Shown: positions 33,668-42,622, counted from the first letter of the stretch. The stretch: 48,506 nt of DNA from Prosthecobacter vanneervenii (GCF_014203095.1 NZ_JACHIG010000019.1:1-48506); one strand, 5' to 3'. Numbers and translations: made by a program. Notes: generated from the sequence alone by a model not told the origin.

Positions 33668-34462
33668 TTATTGGGTGATGTCGCGGTCATCGATCGGTGG
33701 ATAGGCCTCCACCAGTTCGCGGAACCAGAAGCCGCCGATGTTTTGCGGCGTGTCCTCCACCGGGTACACCTCCCAGTCCGTCATCGGTGTGGCGGGGTAT
33801 TCCACCACCTGCAGATCATTGCCGATCTCCACCTCCGCCGTCCCCGCGTCAAAGAGCACCTTGCCGCTCGTCTGAAAACGTGGAAAGCGGCAGCCCGGGT
33901 GCAGGCATTCGGGGATGTTTCCCTCGCTGCCGTCAAAGCTCCACGTCACCGTGTCCGTGATCGGTGTGGGAGACCGGCTCGTCGTGCGCGGCCACGGCCG
34001 CTCGGAGAGAAAGCGGCTCGTCTTGAACCACGTCGGGTACATCGCCCCGTCGCGCGTCTTGCTGCGCACATGCACCACATTGCCGTCTTTCTGATTGCCG
34101 GAGAGCGACAGGTTTCCCTGCTCAAACCACAGCTTCAGCAGCACCGTGGGCCAGAACTGCATGCGCTTCACCCACGACACCTGGAAAGGCGTGTTGCGCT
34201 CCAGATTCGTGCGCGTCCGGCCAAAGATGAAGGTGCGCTTCTGGTAGTCCGCCTTCATGGAGTGCACCAGCGTGTAGCCCTGCAGGCTCGGCGGGATGGC
34301 CTCGGCGTTTTTGATCCACGCCGGGCAGTCGCTCCACAGCACCACGTTGCTCAGAAAGTCCGGGATCATGTCGTTCACGCTTTCCTTTGCGGTGATGGAA
34401 AAGCCGCGCTCGGCAGGGTTGGGCGTGTCCACCCAGTCAAAGTTGGAATTGATCGAGGGCAT
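33668..34462 (-). CDS. Hypothetical virion-cluster protein
   Basis: The product is 264 aa with no signal peptide or membrane helix. It is rich in Trp, Phe and Pro (VDTPNPAERGFSITAKESVN, NTPFQVSWVKRMQFWPTVLL, GFWFRELVEAYPPIDDRDIT). I recognise no family. It lies 9 nt downstream of the IPT-repeat fibre gene on the same strand and is likely co-transcribed. A tail- or fibre-associated structural role is inference from position. Confidence 0.65.
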   Translation of the reverse strand: MPSINSNFDWVDTPNPAERGFSITAKESVNDMIPDFLSNVVLWSDCPAWIKNAEAIPPSLQGYTLVHSMKADYQKRTFIFGRTRTNLERNTPFQVSWVKRMQFWPTVLLKLWFEQGNLSLSGNQKDGNVVHVRSKTRDGAMYPTWFKTSRFLSERPWPRTTSRSPTPITDTVTWSFDGSEGNIPECLHPGCRFPRFQTSGKVLFDAGTAEVEIGNDLQVVEYPATPMTDWEVYPVEDTPQNIGGFWFRELVEAYPPIDDRDITQ

Positions 34463-34471
34463 GGTCTTTGG

Positions 34472-37201
34472 TTAGGCACGTGGTTGCGATCCCCAGCCGA
34501 CGACCTGGTCTTTGCGGAACTTGTACGAAATCCCGCTCTGCGAGGTGAAGATCAGCCACGTGGCCACACGCGCATACTGGCGCGGCTTCACATGCCCCAC
34601 CTCGTCGGAGAGACGGCTTTTGGGGCTGTTCGTCGCAGCCGTGCCATCGTCTAGGTAAAGATTGGCGCCGGTGCCCGGCCCGGGCACCACCCACGCGGCA
34701 AATCCGCCATACGAGACGGCGGTGCTTTGGGCAAAGGCGGTCGAGGGAAAGATGTCGCGGTAGGGTTCGCTCACCTCCTTGCCGGAGGTGCCCAGGCTGG
34801 TGCCCGTGTCGCTCACCATGCCCTCCTCGCTCAGCGCGCCGGTCCACAGCGGCACAAAGCCGTCCCCGCGTGCGCCTTTGAGATAGATGTACGTGTCCGT
34901 CGGCACCGCCTGCACATAGAGGTACAGGCTGTTCGCCGCGCTGGTGCCCGCCGCTGCGGTCACGAGCACGCTCGTCGTCCCCGCCAGCCCCTCGGGCGTG
35001 GTGCAGGTCAGCGTGCTGTCATTCACCACCGTGATACCAGTGGCTGGTAGTCCGCCAAACGTCACACCGGTGGCCCCGCTGAAGTGCGTGCCGTAGATCG
35101 TCACGCTCGTGCCGCCTGCAGAGGCGCCGATGGGTGGCGACACGCTGCTCACCGTGGGCAGCGCCTCCTTGTAGGTAAAGAGGCTGTTCTCCGCATTGCT
35201 GCCATTGGGCGTCGTCACCACCACGCTCCTCGGGCTGCCCGCACTGCCCGCCGGGGTGGTGCAGGTCAGGGTGCTGTCATTCACTACCACGATGCGCGTG
35301 GCGGCCACGCCCCCGATCGTCACACCCGTGGTCCCGGTAAAGTTTGCACCGGAGACCGTCACCGTGGTGCCGCCCGCACTCGTCCCCTGCGCTGGCGAAA
35401 TGCTGCTGACCGTCGGCGCGGTGAGTGCATACGTAAAAGGGGCCACGCTCACACTGGAGCCCCCGGTGGTGGTCACCACCACATTGGGTGTGCCCACGCT
35501 GCCCGCGGGTGTGATGCACGTGATGCTCGTATCGCTCACCACCGTCACATTCGTCGCCGGCACGCCGCCGATCGTCACGCTCCCGGTCGTCAGCAGGTGC
35601 GTGCCCGTGATGCTCACCAGCGTGCCGCCCAGCGTCGAGCCCGTGCTCGGAGACAGGCTGCCCACCGTAGGCAGCGGAGGCACATAGCTGAAGAGGCTGT
35701 TGGCAGCGCTGGTGCCGCTGGGCGTCGTCACCAGCACGCTGGCGCCGCCTGGTGCACCCACCGCCGGCGTGGTGCACGTCAGGCTGGTGTTGCTCACCAC
35801 AACCACATCCGTGGCCGGTACGCCGCCAAAGGTCACGCTGCTCACCGCAGAAAAATTCGTCCCCGTGATCGTCACCGTGGTGCCGCCATCCGTCGTGCTG
35901 CTGGAGGGCGTCACACTCGCCACGGTGGGCGGTGTCAGCACATAGCTATAAAGGGTGTTTGCCGTATTCGTGCCGCCAGGCGTCGTCACCTGCACGCTCG
36001 CCGGGCCTGCACCGCCACCCGTGGGCGTCGTGCACGTGATGCTCGTGCCGCTCACGCTCGTGATCGTCGCCGTCACTCCGCCAAATTTCACCACAGCGTC
36101 CGAGGTGAATCCCGTGCCCGTGATCACCACGCTCGTGCCGCCATTCACCGTGCCGCTCGCCGGAGACACGCTGCTCACCGTCGGCGCAGCCAGGTAGGTG
36201 TACAAACTGTTCGCCGCATTGCTGCCACCGGGCGTTGTCACCACCACGCTCGCCGTTCCCGCGCTGTGCGCAGGCGTCGTGCAGGTGATGTGCGTGCTGT
36301 CCACCACCGTCACACTGGTCGCCGCCGCACCACCGATCGTCACGCCCGTCGCGCCGCTGAAGTTTGTGCCAGTGATCGTCACGCTCACACCACCGCTCAG
36401 CGGACCGCTCGCCGCCGAGATGCCGCTCACCGTCGGCGCTGCCGCATAGGTGTAGAGCGTGTTCGCCGCATTGCTGCCGCCCGCCGTCGTCACCACCACG
36501 CTCACCGCGCCAGCGCTGTGCGCCGCCACCGTGCAGGTGATCGTTGTCGCATTGTTCACCGTGTAGCTCGCCACCGCCGTGCCGCCAAAGCTCACGCTGC
36601 TCGCCCCGGTAAAGCCCGTCCCCGTGATCACCACGCTCGTGCCACCGCCAGTCGGTCCGCTGGACACCGAGAGGCTCGTCACTGTCGGTGCCGCCACATA
36701 GCTGTAGAGCGTATTCGCCGCATTCGTGCCGCTCGGTGTCGTCACCAGCACGCTCGCCGCGCCCGCGCTGCCTGCCGGCACCGTGCAGGTGATGTGTGTG
36801 GCATCCACCACGCTCACGCTCCCCGCCGCCGCACCGCCGATCGTTACGCCCGTGGCCCCGATGAAATTCGTTCCCGTGATCGTCACCGTCGCGCCTCCTG
36901 TCAGCGGTCCGCTCGCAGGAGAGATCCCCGTCACCGTGGGTGCGCCCTGGTAGGTGTACAGGCTGTTGGCCGCATTCGTGCCGTCGGCGTTCGTCACCAG
37001 CACGCTGGCCGCCCCCGCGCTGTGGGCCGGAGTCGTGCAGGTGATCGTGCTGTCATCCACCACGCTCACGCCGGTGGCCGCCGTGCCACCCAGGGTCACC
37101 CCCGTCGTCCCGGTGAAGTTCGTCCCGTGGATCGTCACAGAAATACCGCCGGCGAGAGGTCCGCTGGGCGGGGAGATGCTGGTTACAGTAGGAGAGGCCA
37201 T
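34472..37201 (-). CDS. Nine-repeat IPT/TIG fibre-like protein
   Basis: The product is 909 aa. Residues 1 to about 765 are nine IPT/TIG immunoglobulin-like repeats of about 84 aa, each opening like APTVTGISPASGPLTGG and containing VTITGTNF.GATGVTIGG and a closing TP.G..AANSLYTY. A distinct C-terminal domain of about 140 aa (YIYLKGARGDGFVPLWTGAL, then YARVATWLIFTSQSGISYKF) follows and is probably the tip. There is no signal peptide, so it is not a secreted adhesin of the usual kind; a virion fibre or tail-tip protein fits the neighbourhood. Repeats differ at protein level but some share long DNA stretches, so repeat number may vary between strains. Confidence 0.85.
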   Translation of the reverse strand: MASPTVTSISPPSGPLAGGISVTIHGTNFTGTTGVTLGGTAATGVSVVDDSTITCTTPAHSAGAASVLVTNADGTNAANSLYTYQGAPTVTGISPASGPLTGGATVTITGTNFIGATGVTIGGAAAGSVSVVDATHITCTVPAGSAGAASVLVTTPSGTNAANTLYSYVAAPTVTSLSVSSGPTGGGTSVVITGTGFTGASSVSFGGTAVASYTVNNATTITCTVAAHSAGAVSVVVTTAGGSNAANTLYTYAAAPTVSGISAASGPLSGGVSVTITGTNFSGATGVTIGGAAATSVTVVDSTHITCTTPAHSAGTASVVVTTPGGSNAANSLYTYLAAPTVSSVSPASGTVNGGTSVVITGTGFTSDAVVKFGGVTATITSVSGTSITCTTPTGGGAGPASVQVTTPGGTNTANTLYSYVLTPPTVASVTPSSSTTDGGTTVTITGTNFSAVSSVTFGGVPATDVVVVSNTSLTCTTPAVGAPGGASVLVTTPSGTSAANSLFSYVPPLPTVGSLSPSTGSTLGGTLVSITGTHLLTTGSVTIGGVPATNVTVVSDTSITCITPAGSVGTPNVVVTTTGGSSVSVAPFTYALTAPTVSSISPAQGTSAGGTTVTVSGANFTGTTGVTIGGVAATRIVVVNDSTLTCTTPAGSAGSPRSVVVTTPNGSNAENSLFTYKEALPTVSSVSPPIGASAGGTSVTIYGTHFSGATGVTFGGLPATGITVVNDSTLTCTTPEGLAGTTSVLVTAAAGTSAANSLYLYVQAVPTDTYIYLKGARGDGFVPLWTGALSEEGMVSDTGTSLGTSGKEVSEPYRDIFPSTAFAQSTAVSYGGFAAWVVPGPGTGANLYLDDGTAATNSPKSRLSDEVGHVKPRQYARVATWLIFTSQSGISYKFRKDQVVGWGSQPRA

Positions 37202-37291
37202 GGTGTCAGCTTGTTCGGTGTGGTTTCAGGTTTTGAGCAAAAAAGAGGAATCACATGCCGCATTCGGGCATGGTCTGGTAGAAACTGGTAT

Positions 37292-37846
37292 TCAAGGCTC
37301 CAAAAGCAGCCGCATCAGCGCCGCGCAGCCGCTCTGGCGGCTCACCGCCTGCGGGTCGTAGTGGCCGTCCGCCGTGTACTTGCCGCAGCGGTACAGGTCC
37401 GTGTAGCTCCACAGGTAGGGGGAGGGGACCCCGCGCCTGCGGTAGCCTGTGCCATTGTAGTTCTCAAAGGCCACCAGCGCCGCCCCCGCGCTCCAGTCCC
37501 GCACCTGGTCCAGCCCGTCGCACACCAGGGCATCCACCGCGCTCTCCTCCCACGTGAAGGGCGGCTTCCCCTTCAGCGGCCGTCCCTTCGGCACCTGCAC
37601 CGTCCGTGCGCTCAGCGGGTCGCCATTGTGCAAATGCTGATGGAAATCCAGCCCGCACTCCATCGAGTGCAGCACCGCAGGCACCCACCACGGCATGCCA
37701 GGAAACTGCCCCGCCACCTCCGCGTAGCGCTGCCGGTGCATCCGCATCCGGTCCACCTCGCCCTGCACCTCCGCCGCATGCTCAGACCGGATCGTGCACG
37801 ACTCAAACTGGCGGGCATAAACATCGGCGAGTCCTGACATGATCAA
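37292..37846 (-). CDS. Endolysin-like protein
   Basis: The product is 184 aa (182 from the second Met). The middle and end match a group of phage/cyanobacterial-type lysozyme-like proteins: WWVPAVLHSMECGLDFHQHL, then VAFENYNGTGYRRRG, SPYLWSYTDLYRCGKYTADG and YDPQAVSRQSG. The Glu in HSMECGLDFH is a possible catalytic acid. There is no signal peptide, so a holin-like partner would be needed. It sits between the IPT fibre and a lipoprotein gene. Family assignment is from memory of the YLWS..GKY..DG.YDP..VS..CG pattern. Confidence 0.7.
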   Translation of the reverse strand: MIMSGLADVYARQFESCTIRSEHAAEVQGEVDRMRMHRQRYAEVAGQFPGMPWWVPAVLHSMECGLDFHQHLHNGDPLSARTVQVPKGRPLKGKPPFTWEESAVDALVCDGLDQVRDWSAGAALVAFENYNGTGYRRRGVPSPYLWSYTDLYRCGKYTADGHYDPQAVSRQSGCAALMRLLLEP

Positions 37847-37938
37847 TGAGGGTTGAGGTTTGTTCGTCTGTCACGCCTCCATCACTTGGGGCATGTTTTT
37901 AGGTTTTAGATTTCAGCTTTCAGTTTTCAAAAAGTCCC

Positions 37939-38256
37939 TCACGGCGTCACCGCCGTCACCGGCCCCTGCGCGCTTGCAGTGTCCGCAGCACTCGCCTGCG
38001 CCGTCTGGATCGCGCTCTGCAGCTCAGGCAAATTCTTGAGCTCCTGCGCCGTCACCGCCGCCACAGCCGCGCCCGAATTCCCGCCGGAGAGCAGGAGCGC
38101 CCCGCCACCCGCGATCAGGTCCTTCTCCGCATCGCCCAAAATCTGCGCCCTCACCGCCGGCGTGTTGATCTTCACCACCTCCGCGTTGGTGCAGGCTCCC
38201 AGCCCCATGGCAGCGGCCACCGCCGCGATGATCAAGATGAGTGCGTGTGTCTTCAT
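37939..38256 (-). CDS. Small lipoprotein
   Basis: The product is 105 aa from ATG 38256. A lipoprotein signal ends in the lipobox LGAC (IAAVAAAMGLGACTNAEVVK). The rest is small, Ala/Gly/Gln-rich and helical (QELKNLPELQSAIQTAQASA). The leader resembles that of the 205-aa protein at 41738-42355 (MKxHALIL). In a lysis cassette a small lipoprotein could play an o-spanin-like part, but that is inference. It lies between the alpha/beta hydrolase and the endolysin-like gene. Confidence 0.7.
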   Translation of the reverse strand: MKTHALILIIAAVAAAMGLGACTNAEVVKINTPAVRAQILGDAEKDLIAGGGALLLSGGNSGAAVAAVTAQELKNLPELQSAIQTAQASAADTASAQGPVTAVTP

Positions 38257-38350
38257 GCTGTCTCGTGTTTGAAGTTTTCTTCCTAGCGTTGTTGGGATCC
38301 TCTTCAGGCTTTGCAAGTCCAAGTTCATGTTTTTTGAGCGGTGGTCCAAA

Positions 38351-39106
38351 TCACGCCCTCAGGCTCTCCTGCCGCTGCTCATCCACACACTCCTCCGGCA
38401 TCTCCGCCACATCATCCATGCTGCCGCAGTCGCATGCTTCACCCTCATGGAGAATGGCATCACATGGTATCTTCTGATCCTCCAGATCATTCGCACTGAT
38501 CAGCCTCATCAGCGCCTCAAATTTCTCTCCCCGCTGCAGCCAGGTGCCATGCCCTTGCGCATCATCGCTGTGGTCTGCTACCACGCAGGGAAAAAGCCGT
38601 GCAAACTCCCTGCCGCGCAGCCCCAGGCTCCCGTAGCCCAGCCCCAGCCAGGCCAGCCAAGGCCTCGTCATCCGCGCAAACTTCAGCGCCCCGTCATTCC
38701 GGCTCCCATAGACGTGCACTCGTCGCACCAGCCCCTCGCGAATCGCCTCCGCAAAGTCCTCCTCATCCGCCGCAGGAGAAATCAGGTGCGCCGCATCGAT
38801 CTCCGCCCCGCACGCCTCCAGCACCCGCGCGATCAGGTCGCACCCGTTGCTATGTCCCACCAGCACCAGCCGGTAGCCCGCACGCCGGTAGTAGCCCACC
38901 TTCTTTGCGATCTCATCCGCACGTTCTCGCTGGTGCACACGCCGCAGCAGCGCGCTGCACGCATACTCAAATTTCTCCGCCACCACCCCGTCAGGCAGCC
39001 GTGTGTTCACCCATGTCACAAACCGGTCCGTCCATCCCTCCGCATCCCCCGGATTGGTACGTATCCCGTTGATCGCGATGTAGCACGTGCGTTTCATCTC
39101 ATTCAT
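38351..39106 (-). CDS. Alpha/beta hydrolase in the lysis cassette
   Basis: The product is 251 aa with no signal peptide. It has the alpha/beta hydrolase nucleophile elbow VLVGHSNGCDLIARVL (Ser in GHSNG) and an early YIAINGIRTNPGDAEGW that could supply the oxyanion region. DHSDDAQGHGTW may contribute the His. The start overlaps the stop of the membrane/coiled-coil gene as ATGA. Hydrolases beside lysis genes are known in mycobacteriophage LysB, which cuts envelope lipids; sequence similarity to LysB is not evident, so the role is inference. Confidence 0.72.
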   Translation of the reverse strand: MNEMKRTCYIAINGIRTNPGDAEGWTDRFVTWVNTRLPDGVVAEKFEYACSALLRRVHQRERADEIAKKVGYYRRAGYRLVLVGHSNGCDLIARVLEACGAEIDAAHLISPAADEEDFAEAIREGLVRRVHVYGSRNDGALKFARMTRPWLAWLGLGYGSLGLRGREFARLFPCVVADHSDDAQGHGTWLQRGEKFEALMRLISANDLEDQKIPCDAILHEGEACDCGSMDDVAEMPEECVDEQRQESLRA

Positions 39107-39351
39107 GCCCTGGTTCCTCCCAGCTCAACTTTCGCCGTCAGATCCGCGATCACCTTCGTCTGCATCGTGATGATCACATTCCGCAGCTCGATCCTGTCCG
39201 CCTCGCAGCGTGCGCTCGCCGTCTCCAGTGCGCTGATCCTCATCTCATACTGGCTCGCCAGCTTCCGCGCGATCACATACACCGCCACCACCAGCAGCCC
39301 CGCAAAGCCAAACTGCGTCATCAGCGTGTCAAAAAGCTTCGTGTCATTCAT
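39103..39351 (-). CDS. Holin-like membrane/coiled-coil protein
   Basis: The product is 82 aa: one membrane helix (FGFAGLLVVAVYVIARKL) followed by a coiled coil (YEMRISALETASARCEADRI, then QTKVIADLTAKVEL). This one-helix plus coiled-coil build is common in phage lysis cassettes. It overlaps the hydrolase gene by 4 nt. The label is by build and position, not by family. Confidence 0.6.
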   Translation of the reverse strand: MNDTKLFDTLMTQFGFAGLLVVAVYVIARKLASQYEMRISALETASARCEADRIELRNVIITMQTKVIADLTAKVELGGTRA

Positions 39352-39495
39352 CGTTTTTAAAGGGGAGTGCGGATACTCCTGTCCGCCGTTGTTGTCATCG
39401 TTTCAAAAAGGGAACGCGCACACTCCTGTCCGCCATTGGCTGTCAGGATCACTCCCCATTCCAGCCATGCGCGCACATCCGCCCGCCAGGATTTC

Positions 39496-40218
39496 TCAGG
39501 CTTTCTCACTCAGTCGCGGCTGCCTGCGCTGGCCGTCCCAGTTCTCACCGCACACCGGCTCGCGTGCGCACACATGATGCACAAACACCCCCGGCAGCAG
39601 TCGGCGCTGGCTCTCCGGCCACCGCAGCGCAAACATCACATCATCATGCGCCGCCGTCCCCAGGCTGTAGGGGTACGGCTGCTGGCACGAGCAGTGCCAC
39701 AGCTGGAAATAGCCGATCGGCACATACCCATGCAGCGTGTCCACAAATCGTGCGCTCACGCTCCGGTTCATGCGCGGGTGCAGGATGCAGCCATGCTCGT
39801 GCTGCTCCGCCTGGCGTGCCTCCGCCAGCTCCTCCAGCCCGATCACATCCACCCGGTCCGCCCCATACATGCAGCTCCGCTCCAGATGGTGATGATTAAA
39901 AATGAGCCGCCTGAAATTTCCCGGCAGCGCGATGTCCGCATCCAGGTGCAGCCGCCAGCCATGATGCTGGAAATAATTGAACCCCGCATTGATCGCCGCG
40001 CCCTTGTTAAAGCGTCGTCCGTTCTTCCGGTGCAGATCCGTCACCACCAGCATCGCCCCGTGCTTGCGTGCCACCTCCTGCGTCCTTCGGTCCTCATGGC
40101 TTGTCACCACGATCATGTTGTCCAGCTGCGGCATGTTCAGCTTCAGCGTCGCATCCAGCATGTCATCAAACCCCACGCTCACCGTCACCCCCTCCAGCCT
40201 CAGCGCCTCCCGCTCCAT
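39496..40218 (-). CDS. GT-A type glycosyltransferase (phage-type)
   Basis: The product is 240 aa from ATG 40218; starts at 40257 or 40332 would add residues from AT-rich DNA that look non-coding. The domain has MPQLDNMIVVTSHED, RRFNKGAAINAGFNYF, the metal-binding DxD in LHLDADIALPGNF, and GYFQLWHCS. This is a GT-A fold of the type met in phage genomes as the gene for a sugar transferase acting on virion or host surface. It has no membrane helix. It is the fourth recognised gene downstream of the portal. Confidence 0.78.
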   Translation of the reverse strand: MEREALRLEGVTVSVGFDDMLDATLKLNMPQLDNMIVVTSHEDRRTQEVARKHGAMLVVTDLHRKNGRRFNKGAAINAGFNYFQHHGWRLHLDADIALPGNFRRLIFNHHHLERSCMYGADRVDVIGLEELAEARQAEQHEHGCILHPRMNRSVSARFVDTLHGYVPIGYFQLWHCSCQQPYPYSLGTAAHDDVMFALRWPESQRRLLPGVFVHHVCAREPVCGENWDGQRRQPRLSEKA

Positions 40219-40349
40219 GAGTGTTTCTGTCGATAGTGAATGGGGATGAAAAGACATAAAATGTGAATGGGTTGAAAAGTGTTGTTTTAATGGTGCAAAA
40301 AAAGCGTCTTTGGCCTCCACGAGATCTGACATGCGCTGAAATCACGCTG

Positions 40350-41183
40350 TCACAAATGAGCCGGATTCGTCCGCGCCCACAGCAGCGCCGCTTCAGCATC
40401 CCCAAAGCCGTAGTTCCAGATGCCCAGCTCGGCGAAAAGCTGCTTGCCAGCACTTCCGCAAAATATGGAGTTTTGCGTGAGGTACGTGGGTAGTCCTTGC
40501 TGCGGCGTTCCAGGAGCTGCATCCACTCCGTTCGACCAGCAGCGCACTGGCCCGCCCGACGTATTGGCAAAAATCTCGCACACTGCATCTGTTGTCCCCA
40601 AAGGCGGTGATAGATCCGACTCCATGGTGAATTGTGCCAGATTGGTTGCTCCAGACGAAAGATGAAACTCTCTTCCTGCCCAGCCAACGATGGTAAAGCC
40701 CCGTTGCCACATTGCCGGCTGCAGCGACTGCTCTATCAGGTAGCATGTATCCCCGGGCTGAATGGAGTAATCCAGCAAAAGCATCTGACTGCTGTAGCTT
40801 TCCTGATCCTTCAAAACAGAAGGCCCACCATTGATGCCGCCAGTCAGAACCAACTGCGGCTGATCAGCCACATTGTTTTGGTACAGATCCCTCCATCCCA
40901 TGGCCCCAAAGACCTTCACCACGCGGAGTAGCGATGCCCCTTTAAAATCCGCAGCCGCCGCCACATCCAACCTGCCATCCGCCCTGCTGTAGATCAGCGT
41001 CTCATCATTATCCGACTCACGCCGCACTTGCACCAAAGGACCCGTGTAAGATGCCAGTGGACGTCGCACCACACTCCAAGCATCCCGCAGTCCACTCGAG
41101 AGCCCATCCAGCGCCCCCGCAAACCCTCCCCCCGTCTTCCCAGACGGCAGCCCCACAGATAGCCCTTGTCCCAGTCCGATCAT
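40350..41183 (-). CDS. Arabinofuranosidase-like virion protein
   Basis: The product is 277 aa, starting at ATG 41183, 4 nt after the spike-base stop. The block RRPLASYTGPLVQVRRESDN, followed by GRLDVAAAADFKGASLLRVV, resembles the start of the alpha-L-arabinofuranosidase B catalytic-type domain that occurs in many phage and gene-transfer-agent tail proteins, and the rest is a lectin-like sandwich (GFTIVGWAGREFHLSSGATN). It is likely a receptor- or glycan-binding virion protein, rather than a free enzyme; no signal peptide is present. Family recognition rests on the SYTGPLVxVRRxSDN motif. Confidence 0.68.
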   Translation of the reverse strand: MIGLGQGLSVGLPSGKTGGGFAGALDGLSSGLRDAWSVVRRPLASYTGPLVQVRRESDNDETLIYSRADGRLDVAAAADFKGASLLRVVKVFGAMGWRDLYQNNVADQPQLVLTGGINGGPSVLKDQESYSSQMLLLDYSIQPGDTCYLIEQSLQPAMWQRGFTIVGWAGREFHLSSGATNLAQFTMESDLSPPLGTTDAVCEIFANTSGGPVRCWSNGVDAAPGTPQQGLPTYLTQNSIFCGSAGKQLFAELGIWNYGFGDAEAALLWARTNPAHL

Positions 41184-41187
41184 AAAA

Positions 41188-41478
41188 TCACAGCGCGACA
41201 AGGTTCGTGGCCGTCGTGGCCGTGGCATTCACGCGGCTCGTCGTGATCGGCAGCACAGCGCCTGCGGGCACGCCTGCAAACACCACCGCCACACCGTTCT
41301 CATTCACCGCCGCCACATCCCCCGCGCCGCCCACATACAGCGCACGCGCCGGGCCGCCCTTGATCGGGTACGTGTCAGACGGCGTCACTGGGCGGAAGGA
41401 AGAATCAGGCACCATCCCTTGCAGGGCGCCGGGGATCGATTTCGGGTCAAGGGGAGTGCGTCTTTGGGCAGCAGGCAT
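41188..41478 (-). CDS. Spike base protein, RCAP_Rcc01079-like
   Basis: The product is 96 aa. It has the family pattern: FRPVTPSDTYPIKGGPARAL, YVGGAGDVAAVNENGVAVVF, and AGAVLPITTSRVNATATTAT followed by NLVAL. Members are small trimer-forming proteins at the base of tail spikes in gene transfer agents and phages. It is 4 nt upstream of the arabinofuranosidase-like gene, as expected for a spike and its base. The start is preceded by AAACCTAACAAACAACGACC and no Shine-Dalgarno. Confidence 0.82.
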   Translation of the reverse strand: MPAAQRRTPLDPKSIPGALQGMVPDSSFRPVTPSDTYPIKGGPARALYVGGAGDVAAVNENGVAVVFAGVPAGAVLPITTSRVNATATTATNLVAL

Positions 41479-41737
41479 GGTCGTTGTTTGTTAGGTTTTG
41501 GTCCGTCAAAAAAGTGTCACAATCTGGTATCGTCTGAAAAATCCGGCCTCTCGACCGTCCGCCACCTGCCGTTCCTGTCATCACCTCTCCAGTCAGGATG
41601 CCGCGCTACACACAGCGCCTTAGCGCATCATCTCGGAGCAGGTTCGCGCATCGCGTCTCACAGGATCCGGCAGGCGCAGACCGTGGTCGCAGCCTTCGCC
41701 CGGGCAGGGCAGGGGAGCACGCCTCCACGCCTCCGGC

Positions 41738-42355
41738 TCACATCGCAGTCGTCCGGCTCACCTCGTTAAAATTCACGCCGTCATACACAAAGCTCATCAC
41801 AAACTTCTTCCCGCTCACCGTCCCTGTCGCCAGCGTGCCCGTCACCTTGAAGTTCGTCCCAAAGGTCAGCGTTCTGCTTGTCGTCCCGCTCGTCGTCACC
41901 ACCAGGCAGTACGTCCGGCCAGGCACCGCCCCCGTCGTCACTCCGCTGATCGCCTCATCCTGTCCCGGCGTCAGCGTATAGCACGACACACTCGCCCCAG
42001 GCGCAAAATTCACCGTGCCCCCCGCCGCCAGCACCGCCGTCGCGTGCAGGCTCAGCGTCCCGCTCCCGTCCGGGATCGTCACCGTCCGGCTCGCCGTCGG
42101 ATTCGTCACCACCAGCGCCGTCACCTTGCTGTCAAACGTGCTCCCCTCAAACTCCAGCCGCCCACGGTACGCATTCACCACCACGCTGTGGTCCTTGCCC
42201 ACCAGCGCATGACTCGTCAGCGCCAGCGGCGCGGCTGAAGGCGGCGCATCACTGCCAAAAATCTTCCTCAGCATCACATCCACGCCATCCACCGCCACCG
42301 CGGTCATCGTCAGTGCGGCCATCAGCGTCATCAGTATTAGAGCGTGCTTCTTCAT
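41738..42355 (-). CDS. Secreted hypothetical protein in the phage-like cluster
   Basis: The product is 205 aa from ATG 42355, opening a signal peptide (MKKHALILMTLMAALTMTAV). The mature part is strand-rich with Thr/Val repeats (LVVTNPTASRTVTIPDGSGT, TYCLVVTTSGTTSRTLTFGT, VMSFVYDGVNFNEV). I recognise no family; the composition suggests a beta-sandwich. A signal peptide is unusual for a virion protein, so it may be a host-envelope or exclusion protein. The leader is preceded by AAACCTAACAACAAAACACA. The flanks 41479-41737 and 42356-42822 hold no other gene. Confidence 0.65.
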   Translation of the reverse strand: MKKHALILMTLMAALTMTAVAVDGVDVMLRKIFGSDAPPSAAPLALTSHALVGKDHSVVVNAYRGRLEFEGSTFDSKVTALVVTNPTASRTVTIPDGSGTLSLHATAVLAAGGTVNFAPGASVSCYTLTPGQDEAISGVTTGAVPGRTYCLVVTTSGTTSRTLTFGTNFKVTGTLATGTVSGKKFVMSFVYDGVNFNEVSRTTAM

Positions 42356-42470
42356 GGTATCAGTGTGTTTTGTTGTTAGGTTTAGATTGTCCTTCCTCAA
42401 AAAATCTGCTTCTCCACATCATCCTCGGCTTGCCCCATCGAGGCGCGTAGCGCGAAGAACGTTTCCTCAT

Positions 42471-42622
42471 CCCATCCGCTCCGCCAGCCACCTGCCAGCT
42501 CCGCATCAAACTCGTCCTCGTCCTCGATTCTGCCGCTCCTCCTCGTCCCATCCGCCCCGCCAGCCACCTGCCGGCTCCGCATCAAACTCGTCCTCGTCCT
42601 CGATCCTGCCCCTCATCCTCGC
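42471..42622. repeat. 76-bp tandem duplication
   Basis: CCCATCCGC-CCGCCAGCCACC to CTCGTCCTCGTCCTCGAT is present twice, head to tail, beginning at 42471 and 42547. It lies in the 467-bp gap downstream of the portal-type gene, where a capsid/scaffold region might be expected. Confidence 0.8.

Noticed and set aside
35084..37837. Long plus-strand frame opposite the IPT-repeat gene
   Set aside because: It is the complement of the repeats, rich in R, H and A without domain character; the minus-strand frame has nine recognisable IPT units.
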